Positions 24,923 to 35,590 of a DNA stretch of 64,000 nt are shown here, piece after piece. A program made the translations under genes and the position numbers. Below the pieces are notes generated by a model that was not told the origin of the DNA, did not search any database, and worked only from the letters and a program-made list of their open reading frames with translations. The DNA is taken from contig QANY01013250.1 in assembly GCA_003255025.1 (NCBI GenBank), positions 372,001-436,000 of the forward strand, in the 5' to 3' direction. Source of the DNA: Datisca glomerata (taxonomy: Eukaryota; Streptophyta; Magnoliopsida; Cucurbitales; Datiscaceae). The stretch's first letter is position 1; every line of letters starts with the position of its first letter.

Positions 24923-25785
24923 TCAAATAATACATTGGGTGCTCCGCCCCTCCCTTTTTTGTGCCAATAAGGCTCCAATGAACTTGGAGGTTAAGGTGGT
25001 GTGAAGCAGCAATGGTAGGTCACTACGTTGTGGCACCATGGTGGTCGACGCGAGGAGCACATCCTTTATGGTATCATACTTCCGTTGGTGCTCCTGTGTC
25101 CATGAAAAGAGGTGATCTCCCTTCAAGAGTGGTTGTATATCAGTGATGGACTCGGCTAGGGCGAGTATGAATCGGTGAAAGTATGATGCCTTCCCTAAGA
25201 ATGTCTTTAACTCCTTCATGGATCTTGGTGGTGGCATGTCCCTGATTGCCTTTACCTTGGATTGATCAATGTCTATACCCTGCTTATGTACACAAAAACC
25301 TAAGTACTTCCCCCATGAAAAACCAAAAGCGCACTTCAATGGATTCATTATAAGCTTGTACACCCTGCACCTTTCAAAGACATTCCTCAAGTGCTTCAGA
25401 TGTGAACATGCACTCTTGAACTTAACTAGTAGATCATCCACATTGCCCTCAACATAATTATGGATCATGTCATGGAAAATTGTTGTCATAGCCCGTTGGT
25501 AAGTAGCTTCAGCATTCTTCAATCCGAAAGGCATCACCACATAGTAAAAGTTTCCAAATGGTGTCTTGAAGGCGGTCTTCTCATCATCTTCAATCACATC
25601 ATGATTTGATTGTATCCACTGAACCCATCCATGAAAGAGAACATTTTATGTTCCACTGTAGCATCGACCAAGGTGTCTACATTAGGTAGCGGGAAGTCAT
25701 CTTTGGGGCATGTCTTGCTCAAGTCTCTAAAATCAACACAACAACGGATCTGCCCATTTTTTTTCTTTACCAGAACAATGTTCAC
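24923..25785 (-). pseudogene. Tat reverse transcriptase pseudogene
   Basis: Two overlapping frames cover it. The first has VKKKNGQIRCCVDFRDLSKT and PLPNVDTLVD, with the first catalytic Asp region (FSFMDGFSGYNQIMM). The second has EKTAFKTPFGNFYYVVMPFG and continues through VEGNVDDLLV, MNPLKCAFGFSWGKYLGFCV, SMKELKTFLGKASYFHRFI and FSWTQEHQRKYDTIKDVL. The catalytic YVDD has become NVDD, so the copy would be inactive even without the frameshift at about 25595. Order and motifs are typical of plant Ty3/gypsy. Confidence 0.85.
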
Positions 25786-26517
25786 TAACCATATGGGGTG
25801 CTTGATAGGATTGATAAATCCCGCCTCTATGAGCTTTGAAATTTCAGACTTGATTTGAAGCTACATCTCGAGGCGAAAATGGCGAGGGTGTTGCTTGACA
25901 GGTGTGCATTGTTTGGAGACTCCCAACTAAGGTAGAATCCAACCCCGGCATCTTAGAGTACAACCACACAAAGACAACCTCAAACTCATTCAAAACCTTG
26001 ATCAAGTCATCTCATTGTTTACTTTCCAAGTCATTTTCCAGGAACAACGACCTATTGTGCTCCTCTCCCCAATATGGACTTCCTCTAGCTCCTCATGTGG
26101 TGGTGATCGGCTGGTTGGTAGAGGTACCTCTGGTGGTTCATAATTCATCATATGGATCCCTTGCATAAGTCTTTGTGCCTTAGTGAATGTCTCATTCATC
26201 ATTATATCCTCATATGCTTAGCATCAGGGGGGTCAGGATGTACGCCTGACCCCACGCACCATCATAAGCGGTACGCCCTCTTTCAGTTTGACAAAGTCAC
26301 GCGGGTCACCAACTTTGTCCCCGATGTAAGTACTTCCTTTCCGTTCCCAACCTCCCACTTTGGCAAAGGGTGGCAATCATCCTTCTAGGCATGGTGGCAC
26401 CAGCATCACAAGTTCGTCAAAGAGCGTCATCCATATCAAGTGAGTCTTGGTTGCATCGAACAACGTATTAGTAGCCGCCACCATGATGTTCTCACCACGC
26501 CATCATGATTTCAGGCA

Positions 26518-26819
26518 CTAACTCAAGGTTGATGGGACACATTCGTGGTCGTGAATCCTTGGCCTTCCTAACAATATGTGGTAGACTGTATTATACTCGA
26601 TCACATGGAAATAGATTAGTGCATTTTTTACAACTCCACATTTACATAACCTATCGTCCTCACACTCGCTGATGAGAAACTCGTCACAACAATTGATTGT
26701 CTTGCTAGTCTCCTCTCTGGGATGCCAACCGCCTTGAATATAGCATAACACATGACATTCTCTCCCGATCCACTGTCCAATACGACGTGCCTTACGTGCA
26801 CGCCATTGACTGTTAACAT
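26518..26819 (-). pseudogene. Tat aspartic protease pseudogene
   Basis: The retropepsin pattern is clear: VVLDSGSGENVMCYAIFKAV replaces the usual DTG/DSG active-site loop, and YHILLGRPRIHDHECVPSTL replaces the conserved ILLGRPWIH...A.PSTLHQ ending. The two pieces are in different frames with a break around 26628-26750. It lies between gag and the reverse transcriptase, as expected. Confidence 0.8.
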
Positions 26820-27111
26820 GTGGTCGTCATTGACATGTGTCTCGTCCTCTTAACATGTGGTCGGCATTGGTGAATATGATGGCACTATCCTCGTTCCACC
26901 TCATCTTGCTCAAAGGCGGTTGTGCAAAGCAACAATTCTTCCGAGCATAATTTTGTTGAGTGAAATCTATTAGCATTTTGAAGACTTGACACCACGCAAT
27001 ATCATCCAACCCAAGCGCATCAAAAAAGTTTTTACAACTTCTTGTGTTCAAGAGTTTATCTATGAAAGTGACATCTTTCCCTATGGTCGTTTCCTCATAT
27101 GCTTCCTCCAT

Positions 27112-28854
27112 TATGGTAACATATGAGGTAGATCTATTGTGTCAGCGGTAATCATGTTGACATTGGCATGTTGGGGAAAATGGAGTGGATCCGCGGGTCC
27201 GACACCTTCTGTAATGAGCTCTCCCTTCTTCAACTTCTCATCAAAGAATCTTCATAAAAATTTACACTCTTGGGTGGGGTGTGATGTAGTGTGGTGATAT
27301 CTGCAGAAGTTTGAGGAACTCATTTCCTCCCTTGTAGGTAGTACAATGACCCAAGACAAGGTGATCTCTTTATCCTTTATCAACACATACACAAGTGCTT
27401 CCACCTTATCCATGGTGCAAGGAAAAGGTGGCGGGTCATTCCTCTCATCTCTACCTCTCTTACCACCACCCCCCTGTGGTTGTGCAGCCGCTACTTGAGG
27501 ATGGTAACGTGACGTGGTGGGTGCCCAAGGGCAATCAGGATGGTCATTCCTCTCAAGTTGTCGTGGCCTACGTATTGAAGCGCTTGTTCTCTTGGACACT
27601 ACTATCAAGCGAGCGAATGTGATAATCCCCAAGTTCTTAAGGTAGACCTTGTAATCACCCAACATCCCTCTGATGCACATCTTCATAAGGGCTTCCTCCT
27701 TGCAATCCTGTTGGCAATCCATGGCCATCTCCTTAAACCGCTGAACGTATGCCAAGAGGTCGTCACTGATCATTTACCTCTCTAGATCTAGTATGCTTGT
27801 CTTCTCCTCTATGACAAAGAACTTCACCAAGAAGGTTGATAGCATTTGCGTCCATGTTAAGATCGAATCGAGTGCCAAGCTCGCATACCAAGTGTATTTG
27901 GGCTCCGTCAAGGACTGAGAGAATTTTCTCAAACGTATGAACTCGTCAGAACCATAGGGTCCCATACCATCAATAAAATGTATCACGTATACTTTGGCAC
28001 ACCCATTTCAACCATTATACTTTCAGAACTTTGGGGGAACATAATACGTCGTGTATGGTCTCAAAACTATGTCAGCCGAATATAGTGGCCTAAAGTCGAC
28101 AACGGACTCATACAATGATGCTCTTACTCTCTCCTCTTGGAGTACCTTTTGGAGGGCTCCATGGGTAATGAAATGACTACTTCCAGAAAGGATGTTCGCG
28201 CTTGGGGTGAGGTTGGTTTGAGCTATTGTAGTAGTTGGGGTAGTGAAGTTCTCAAGAGGAGTTGGTGTAACATTGACTTGTGCAGTGCGTGTTGGCTTGA
28301 ATGTTCGGTTGAACATGGTTCTGGGTGAATGCTTGTGATTGAACACCTATAGCGGATGATGGTTGGATGCCTATGAGAGAGGTTAGTGGTGCGCCTATGG
28401 TGGAGGTTGGTTGCGCTCCCATGATGGAGGCTGGTTACGCGTCCATGGTGGAGGCTGGTTACGCGCCCATGGTGGAGGTTGGTTGTGCGCTCATGATGGA
28501 GGTGGTCGGTTATGCTCCTATGATGGAGGTGGTCGGTTGTGCACTCATGATGGAGGTAATCAGATGCGCGCCTATGATGGAGGCTTGTTGCATGCCCATG
28601 GTGTATGTCGACAGTGGGTGTTGTGGTGCGGTGGCACTGATGTACGCATTCAATGTATCAATGACTATCCTCATGTCAGCGTTAGAAGCTTGGATTTCCA
28701 GAATGGCTTCGGCTTGCTCTTGCGCCTGTGTAGGTGTGCTTGATGGTAACTCACGAGAGGTGTTCTCCTCTTCTTGTCCGCGTTCATCGTTGAGTATGGG
28801 TCCATCTCCCACCGTGCGTGACAGAGCTGCTCTTCCATTTACACGTCCGCTCAT
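27112..28854 (-). pseudogene. Tat gag pseudogene
   Basis: The frame begins at MSGRVNGRAALSRTVGDGP (28854), runs through a Glu/Gln-rich segment (PTQAQEQAEAILEIQ) and enters an internal tandem repeat with stops (28380-28610). Capsid-like sequence resumes: FIRLRKFSQSLTEPKYTWYA, then TWTQMLSTFLVKFFVIEEKT at 27986-27774, and YVQRFKEMAMDCQQDCKEEA to about 27700. A zinc-knuckle variant, CRYHHTTSHPTQEC, lies near 27270; this C-H-H-C form is usual in Tat and Athila gag. Several frames must be joined, so it is broken. Confidence 0.8.
28380..28610 (-). repeat. 30/33-bp tandem repeats inside gag
   Basis: About seven units contain (A/G)TGGAGG(C/T)TGGTTRCGC.CCCATG, encoding a repeated PTTSIIGAQ-like peptide on the minus strand. 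Stops arise where CAA became TAA. Open frames on the plus strand over this segment are by-products of the multiple-of-three period. Confidence 0.75.
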
Positions 28855-28883
28855 AGTGGTCCTTCGCTAGAGTGACAAACCAC

Positions 28884-28903
28884 TCCCCAGTGGAGTCGTC
28901 AAA
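28884..28903 (-). other. Primer-binding site region of the Tat element
   Basis: On the minus strand the LTR end (TCTACA) is followed at once by TTTGACGACTCCACTGGGGA. This closely resembles the TTTGGCGACTCCACTGGGGA found after the 5' LTR of Ogre/Tat elements, with one G-to-A change. It fixes the 5' LTR boundary and the element's orientation. Confidence 0.7.
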
Positions 28904-29053
28904 TGTAGATGTAAGGGTGTGACGTGGGTGAGTGCTAGAGTGCTCCCCCTTCACCTCCCCGCGTCCTCTCTGACATTCTCAGACGTTGTTCCAATCACTT
29001 GCTAAGGATTAGACGACTCTCACACTCACCCACGTCACACCCTTGCATCTACA
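28904..29053 (-). repeat. 5' LTR of the Tat element, only 150 bp, with palindromic ends
   Basis: On the plus strand it begins TGTAGATGTAAGGGTGTGAC and ends GTCACACCCTTGCATCTACA, so its first and last 31 bases are near-perfect inverted repeats. At 150 bp it is far shorter than normal Tat LTRs, which suggests an internal deletion that left the outer parts of a longer LTR. It adjoins the ACTAG duplication at 29054. Confidence 0.65.
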
Positions 29054-29058
29054 ACTAG

Positions 29059-31260
29059 TTCTTAAGGTTGTTGAACTCAACAACTTGTGAGCTTAATATT
29101 ATTGTCAGATATTTATAGAAGAAATTACATCTTAACCAATGTATAATTAAGCTAGAATATATATATATATATCTCACAATGGGCTACAACAATACTCAAA
29201 CCAATGCTAAATGTGGTTGTATACTTAAATATTAATAATATAGTTGTTGTTTATTAATAACATACATTTATAAGATTTATAGAAAAATACACAGAATAAA
29301 TAAAAAATTCACAGAATAAATTAAAAAAATTCACAGATATAGCAATGACAATAAATAGAGTTCCCACAAACCCCGATATTAATATTCATTAAATTTGATC
29401 TTTTGTAATACCCAATTAGTGTTTCAATAATTTAAATTGCATAATAATTTTTGAAACGGATTTTTACCTCATTTAATTTTATACGTGTCGATTCTTCCTC
29501 TTTTATACATTAGTTTAGATAGATTCTTGTGTCTACTAGTATAAGTATCATACTTAATTGTAGCCTGTAGGCAAACTCAGTCCGACGAATTTCTTTTTTG
29601 CGCAAAGTTAATCAAACTAGTATGTTATCCTATGCAAAGAAAGAAATGAAGTTTGACATAATATTTTTCTTCACTTCCATTTTTGTCCAGATTTAAATGT
29701 TGCGCATATAATTATTTATTCTCTTCTCTTTATTTTATGTTATAATTTTATTTTGTTGGTATGGGTCAAGATTTTACTTTGTTATTGTTATAGTTTTTAT
29801 TGAGATCGTCCCATGATTTTAGCTTTACTGACAAATTATGAGAAATCATTCTATCATAAATTCTATTTTAAAAAAGATTTCGTTAATTGATAGATTTTGA
29901 TTCAAGCATGGAATAATAAGTGAGAATACTATTTTAGTTACCTAAAATTTATAATGGTAGGCTTAACGTTTGAATATCATATAATAGATGGTATGTATAT
30001 TCTATATACAATAAGCATTAATTTTAAAGTTACCCATAGCAACTATGTAGGCGTAACGATTTTTTGATGTATGATGTTTATTTTGTGCTTGCTTACCTTC
30101 TTCCTATGTTTCTATCATTTGCTTTGTTTAGAATTTCGTTGTTATGAGACATGATGATATTGAAAATTTCTTCTTTACTCCCTCTATACATGGTGATTTA
30201 CATAATATTTTTTGTTCCTGAAGATAACTATTTTTTTGTCCTTTTATTTTAAAATAATATCATTATGTGTGAATCATGTCGTCCACATAAAATAATTATG
30301 TGAAAATATATATTCATGTCAATTATGTTTTTCACGGTCAAATTTAATTTTGAAATTAAGTTGATAAAACAATAATCAAGTTCTCAAAATTATATTCAAC
30401 TTTAAGGGTGACACTTATAACATCTAGCCCAAACTAACTTGTCCAATTATTTGTGTTATATTCAGTTATGTTATCATAACTCAATGTGTCGGTCACTTAC
30501 TTTGTCATCTAATTTATATATCTTATCATAAATTTGATATAAATACACTTATAAAATATGTTTTATACTTATATTCGAAAGTCTAATTCTATTTCTTCAC
30601 ATACAACGCACGGGCAACTTACTAGTAAAACTTATACTCAGGTGAATAACAAGCTGAGACATGTGATGCATATACAGTAATTACATCTGACTAAATGTTA
30701 AGACTTAGTTTACATCTTGAACACAAAATATGTAGCGAACTGTGAAAGAAACCCATATGAGTTAAAATGTTTACAAATTTTTTCTTAATGCTTCATAAAA
30801 TGAAAAAGAAATCGGATTACGAGAAAGAAAATCATGCTAAACTGTTAAGATTGTCAAAACAAAAAGTCCGCTGGAAAAATTCACAAGAAAAAACCAAAAT
30901 TTTATCCTAGATGTAGGCAATATCGTACCTATGATTTGTAAAGGATTTTTTTTGTTACGAGAAACCATTCATAAATGAATGATAAAAATTATAATTTAAA
31001 AAAATAATGAGAGAATAAAGATACTATTATTTACATGAAAAATCTTTAAAGAGAAAAAAAATCTTTAAAGATAAGAAAAATCACGAAAATATCATTGTTA
31101 TTCACATAGCTGTTGATTAGAGAAAAGAGGAATGACAGTCCTTTTATTAAGTTTGCTTAGTTAGGTTCTCTTTTTCTTTTTACATGAGCATATACTTATA
31201 GACATTACAATAATAAAAATAATAAAAAGGGGATGATCACATCTCCTATGCTTTCGGCTG
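29059..31260. other. AT-rich intergenic spacer
   Basis: No supported gene or bounded repeat was found. A short (AT)n run lies at about 29157-29172. Confidence 0.5.
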
Positions 31261-31439
31261 ATGGGATTGCTCTCAGGCGTGAGTTCTTTTACTCTGCTCA
31301 TTCCTTTCAATTGTTTTGTCCTCAGCAACTCAATTAGTCATAGCCACTTGGTGGTTCCTTGTGGTTCCTTGTGGTTCAGACCAATCAATCACAAGCACTT
31401 GACTGTCAGTCTGAACCCTCATTTCCATTCTGATGTTTT

Positions 31440-31775
31440 GTCCTGTCCAGGAAGAAATGATTTCCCATTCTCGAGATGTCAGTTTCCGTTCCGGGAGCGA
31501 TGATCTCCCGTTCTCAAGATGTCGGTTCCCGTTTTATTGTTCTTTCCCATTCTGGGAGTGATGGTCCCCTGTTCTAGAAGCGATAGACCCTCCGTTTTAG
31601 AAGCGATAATCGTCAGCTCCAGAAGCCATAGTCACCCCGTTCCAGAAACGATAGTCACCCCATCCTGAAACGATAATCACCCTGTTCCAGAAACGATAGA
31701 CACCATTTTCAGAAGCGATAGACACCCGTCAGAAACGATAGACACCCCGTTCCATAAACGATTGTCTCCTGCTTC
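31440..31775. repeat. Minisatellite, about 23-bp period
   Basis: Diverged units with consensus CAGAAACGATAGACACCCCGTTC run through the segment. The clearest copies are at about 31610-31770, with looser GGGAGCGATGATCTCCCGTT forms before them. It lies in a patch less AT-rich than its surroundings. An 80-codon frame just before it (31261-31503) matches no protein I know and is probably chance. Confidence 0.7.
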
Positions 31776-32079
31776 AGCATTCTTCCCCATTCTAAAAAAA
31801 ATCTTCGGCTTTAGCGTTCTTCTGTACAAGTGGCTTGGGTGGTATTTTTACTGATTCATGGTCAAAACTAGAGGAAAATAGTGCAAATTCAAACCCAATT
31901 TTGATCTTGGCTAATGGCTATGGCAGATGCAGTCAGACCCACGTCGATTTGAATTTTGAACTATTATGGATAAGGTGTGTGCTACATTTTTTCCTTTCTC
32001 TCGCCGACTTCCTTCTCAGCACAGCACATATGTTTCAGTCTCTAATTGTTTTCAAGAACATATGTATATGATATAAAAT

Positions 32080-32413
32080 TAGGGGTGTATAAAAACGAAC
32101 CGGAAATGGCCGGTTCGGTCAGTTTTTTATGTATGTTCGGTTCAAAATTTGGTGGTTTTTGAATCGAATCAAAGTGAAACTTTAAATTTATATGATTTTT
32201 TTATTTTTTATATATAATTTCTTATAAAACCGAACCAAGCCGAACTCAAATAAAACTTCAATTTTATATTTCTTTTTTCAATAATACCATTAAAAAATAT
32301 ATAAAATTATTTTTAATTAATAACATTGAACCGAACCGAAACTCATAGTTCGATTCAATTTTTTTAATATTCCCGGTTCGATTCGGTTTTGTCGCCGAAC
32401 CGTTAACACCCTA
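32080..32413. mobile_element. hAT-type MITE, GGTTCGGTT family, copy 1
   Basis: The 334-bp element starts TAGGGGTGTATAAAAACGAAC and ends AACACCCTA. It is flanked by an 8-bp duplication with one mismatch (TATAAAAT at 32072-32079, TATGAAAT at 32414-32421), as hAT transposases make. Inside are repeated CGAACCG/CGGTTCG motifs in both orientations. Interior sequence is shared with the element at 58952. Confidence 0.8.
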
Positions 32414-32421
32414 TATGAAAT

Positions 32422-33258
32422 CAGTCTCTTTTGTAGTTTACTAATTTCCCACGGCAAATACAAATTGAATTTTGAATTTCAAGGAGACAAAATGGATTTC
32501 CTCTAACGCATAAAGCAGCCATCACAAAGAAATAAATTCCATTAACTAGATAATGCTTGTTTTCCTGTCCTCCCTATTGCTAAGTTCTTCTGTATTTGGA
32601 ATTAAATTGCCATCAAAATTCACAACTCATTAATAAAAAAATGTAACTCGTACAAATATATATAATTGAAATATTCAACGAACAAACGTAATATCCTCAC
32701 ATTCTATAATATCATCAAAACTAAATTAATCCTGATAATATTAATAACACTTATTAAATTTCTAGAGAAAGAAAAGTCGTGACGATGTTTCTAGTCAAGG
32801 ACCATTAGTTCTAATGTGATACCTTATTTTTAATCGAAAGTTCTTTAATAGTTTTTATTTGTCAAAAAAGGAAAATTTTCTCTTATCACTTCATACAGTT
32901 TGTTTATATGACACAGACGTTATTGTAGCTTAAAAAATAACACAAAGATTCTTTCATGTTAGGTTTCACTGACAAAAATCTCATAACAGTTAAATTTCAA
33001 ACTAACAATATATTAAATAATATGTAATATTAAAATTACTCATCGTTTTATTACCAATTCTGTAAAAGTAAAACTAATTTCTGTTAATACTCAAAATAGA
33101 ATTCACCTAAACTCGAAAAAACTCAAATTTGATTATATTTCAAGTAAGAAAAATGGTTGAATCAGATTGATTATAGAGATAATAATATATTTTCACACCT
33201 AAGTTAATATATTTTTAACAAAATAATCTTATTTATTATTTTTCAAATTAGAAGGTAT
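32422..33258. other. AT-rich intergenic spacer
   Basis: Nothing recognisable was seen between the hAT-type MITE and the Mutator-like element. Confidence 0.5.
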
Positions 33259-33267
33259 TTATTATTT

Positions 33268-34218
33268 GGCTAAAATGCAAAACATACTCCTATATTTTGA
33301 TGAAACTACCCCTATATTTTTTTTTATATTTTTATATCCATACACTTTGACTAAACTGTAAAATATACTTCTCCATTAGAATTTCCGTCAAAACTAACCA
33401 GGAAAATGCACGTGTCACGCACGTCCCAAGCTTCCGTTAACGGCGTTAATATAACTTAAAAGTAAATCATGTTATGTGAGTTTTTCTTACTCTTTCACTT
33501 TTACCCTAGATGGAACTTCTCTTACTCTTTCACTTTTCATTAACTTTTGAAAAAAAAATCTAACATGATAAACATGATAAGAAACCAAACCCATAAAAAG
33601 ATCATAAAACTCATAGTAAAAATCATCTCCTTTTATACATTACAACTTTAACCTCTAACTCATTCATGTCTTACAATGACCCATTAATCACATTCTTACT
33701 ATTATGATAAACCGGAAGATCTTCTCACTCAAAATATCTACAAATTATTCTCATTCTAAAATTTCCACACCCATAAAACGCATCTTCCTAGATTCGTTAG
33801 TTTCCATGAAATTTTTAATGGAGTAACTAATCCGCAATGGTACCGCCAAACTAACTCATCATCGGACCTTGGAGATGAGAAGGAAGCCATTTTTTGTCAA
33901 TCAATACCTTCGAGAAAACTGTTGTCCAGATCTGAAAAATAGTTTGAAAGTGAAAATGAAAGTTTAAAAATGAGGAGAAAAAAGAGAGTTATTAATAGGG
34001 GCAAAGTAGTGTAGATAAATAAAGGGACATAATGGAGTTTTTAGCGGAAAGAAAATTGTAAAACGGAGTTAACTTTCTGTTAAATTTAACTAAAAAAAAC
34101 TTCACTGAAAAATATATTTTACAATTTATTCAACATACAAAGATATAAAAATATAAAAAAATTAAAAATAAAATTTATAGATTCGTCAAAGTGAAGGTGC
34201 GTGTTTAGCGTTTTGGCA
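33268..34218. mobile_element. Non-autonomous Mutator-like element (MULE)
   Basis: Long terminal inverted repeats (over 100 bp) are seen: the left arm begins GGCTAAAATGCAAAACATAC, and the right arm read on the minus strand begins TGCCAAAACGCTAAACACGC. Both continue through a CACTTTGA and TATATTTTTATAT stretch to TTCCGT-like motifs. A perfect 9-bp duplication, TTATTATTT, flanks it (33259-33267 and 34219-34227), the length typical of Mutator-like elements. The about 500-bp core has no transposase. It ends about 235 bp upstream of the TATA box of the J-domain gene. Confidence 0.75.
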
Positions 34219-34452
34219 TTATTATTTAAACAAAATATAAATAGTGCAGGAGGAGTTTACGAAAAAAAAGTCAGAAAGAAAACTTACGTACCGAAGAGGG
34301 CAGAAAGATTCTGAGGCACCGACGTTTTGCTGAGTCAGCAGAGTACAAGGATCCAGCAGATAAGCCTTGTATAAAAAATCAATTAGCGGACCCCACCATC
34401 CGATATCATGTGTAAATAGGGCCCACATGTCCGACACGTTTCCCTTCACTCT

Positions 34453-34460
34453 TTATATAT
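34453..34460 (+). promoter_or_regulatory. TATA box of the J-domain gene
   Basis: TTATATAT lies about 80 bases before the ATG at 34535, leaving a plausible leader of about 50 bases starting near 34485. This supports the 34535 start over in-frame upstream codons, since the longer frame would begin before the TATA box. Confidence 0.65.
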
Positions 34461-34534
34461 TCCGATCAATCTCACATTCCCATCCTTCATTCTCAAAATT
34501 CCTAGATTTTTATTTTCAAACACAGCCATACAAC

Positions 34535-35065
34535 ATGCTCTGTACAGCCCCTTCTCTCTCTTCCTCTTCTAATTGCAATGTCCCACAACAACTCATCTTC
34601 CACGCTCCTAATTTCTCACCGTCGAAGCGCGTCCACTTCAAATTCCGTCCATCAACCATCTCGGCAGCTACATCAACTTCCGAGAGAGCACAACAGTCCC
34701 ACTCCCACACTTCGCAGCCGTCGTCATCGTTATCGCCATCGCTATATGAAGTACTTGGGATTCAGAGTGCGGCCACGTGTCAGGATATAAAGGCAGCGTA
34801 CAGAAGATTAGCGAGGGTTTTTCACCCTGATGTTAGAATAGCTAACGGTCAAACTTGTTCGGCGGTTGAGTTCATGAGAGTCCATCAAGCTTACGAGACT
34901 CTCTCTGATCCTGATAAACGAATCGTTTACGATCGTACGCTCAGGAGAAGGCTAGTGAATAAGACTAACCCCACGTTTACGGTTGAGATAGTGGGGTCGT
35001 CGGCTTCAGGATTTGATTGGACCTATGGTCGATGCAGGAGGTGGGAGACCGATCAGTGCTGGTAG
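34535..35065 (+). CDS. Chloroplast J-domain protein, DnaJ 11-like
   Basis: A single-exon gene for 176 residues. The first about 65 residues are Ser/Thr-rich, basic and low in acidic residues (MLCTAPSLSSSSNC; KRVHFKFRPSTISAA), typical of a plastid transit peptide. A J domain follows at about residues 70-133: SLYEVLGIQ, IKAAYRRLARVFHPDV with the HPD motif at 97-99, and HQAYETLSDPDKR. HPD is the loop that stimulates Hsp70 ATPase, so the protein should work as a co-chaperone of stromal Hsp70. Length and layout match the small plant family known as chaperone protein dnaJ 11, chloroplastic (about 160 residues in Arabidopsis). The C-terminal tail after the J domain ends WETDQCW. The longer open frame from 34367 is not preferred, since it starts upstream of the TATA box. 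No breaks were seen; probably functional. Confidence 0.9.
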   Translation: MLCTAPSLSSSSNCNVPQQLIFHAPNFSPSKRVHFKFRPSTISAATSTSERAQQSHSHTSQPSSSLSPSLYEVLGIQSAATCQDIKAAYRRLARVFHPDVRIANGQTCSAVEFMRVHQAYETLSDPDKRIVYDRTLRRRLVNKTNPTFTVEIVGSSASGFDWTYGRCRRWETDQCW

Positions 35066-35590
35066 CAAAGCAAGTCTCATTGTTCTTAATCGTGATTAGG
35101 GATGATTGACTTATCCTAATGAAAGACTTAAATGTTGATAGGCATGCCAGCTCTCTTTTTTTCCTTGTTTCTGTGTAAATGCTAGTTCCTTCTTATGCCT
35201 TTTGACCATGAAAACTCAAATATATACTAGGAAGCCTCTCCTTAAAACATATTTGAGGTATGTGTTGTATCAATACCGGACTGGTAGTTTAGAACTTTCC
35301 AAGTGTAGAATGCGTTTTGGCCTTTAAAATAAAAATAAATATCTATGGAAAATAAACTTTAAAAACGGATTTGCACACATTTAGTGAGGGAAACAGGGCC
35401 TTTGAAATAATTTGATCGTTTATGAATGTGAAACTACTCGGTTTTAGTTAAGGATTAAATCACTATATAGTCATTTACTAGCAATAGTAATAAACAAAAA
35501 ACACAAAAGCAGTATACTGATTTGTAATGGTTGACTCTTGATGTGAAAATTATGTCCACTTTATTGCTATAAGTTTTCAATATGCTCAAT
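35066..35590. other. 3' flank of the J-domain gene
   Basis: This holds the presumed 3' UTR and spacer up to the CACTA left end. AATGAAAG near 35118 is a weak polyadenylation candidate. Nothing else was recognised. Confidence 0.45.

Larger units (their letters stand above)
15350..29053 (-). mobile_element. Ty3/gypsy Tat-lineage retrotransposon with an antisense PMD gene
   Basis: A single 13,704-bp insertion bounded by TGTAGAT...ATCTACA and flanked by a perfect 5-bp duplication, ACTAG (15345-15349 and 29054-29058). On the minus strand, in order, come a short LTR, a primer-binding site, gag, protease, reverse transcriptase, RNase H, a second RNase H and integrase. The second RNase H (archaeal-type) is the mark of the Tat lineage. 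Between integrase and the left end lie about 7.5 kb holding a plus-strand spliced PMD gene remnant, satellite-like tandem repeats and a GC-rich segment. Antisense genes in this position are known from Tat relatives such as Grande. The copy is old: many stops and frameshifts, often explained by C-to-T change. Confidence 0.85.

Noticed and set aside
28367..28870. A 167-codon plus-strand frame with repeated MVEAGYAPM-like peptide
   Set aside because: It is the opposite strand of the gag tandem repeat, kept open only by the multiple-of-three period.
31261..31503. An 80-codon plus-strand frame beside the minisatellite
   Set aside because: No recognisable domain, no promoter and a repeat-derived end.
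34367..34534. Upstream extension of the J-domain reading frame to 34367
   Set aside because: The extension would begin before the TATA box at 34453 and would place non-transit-like sequence in front. The start at 34535 gives a normal plastid transit peptide and family length.
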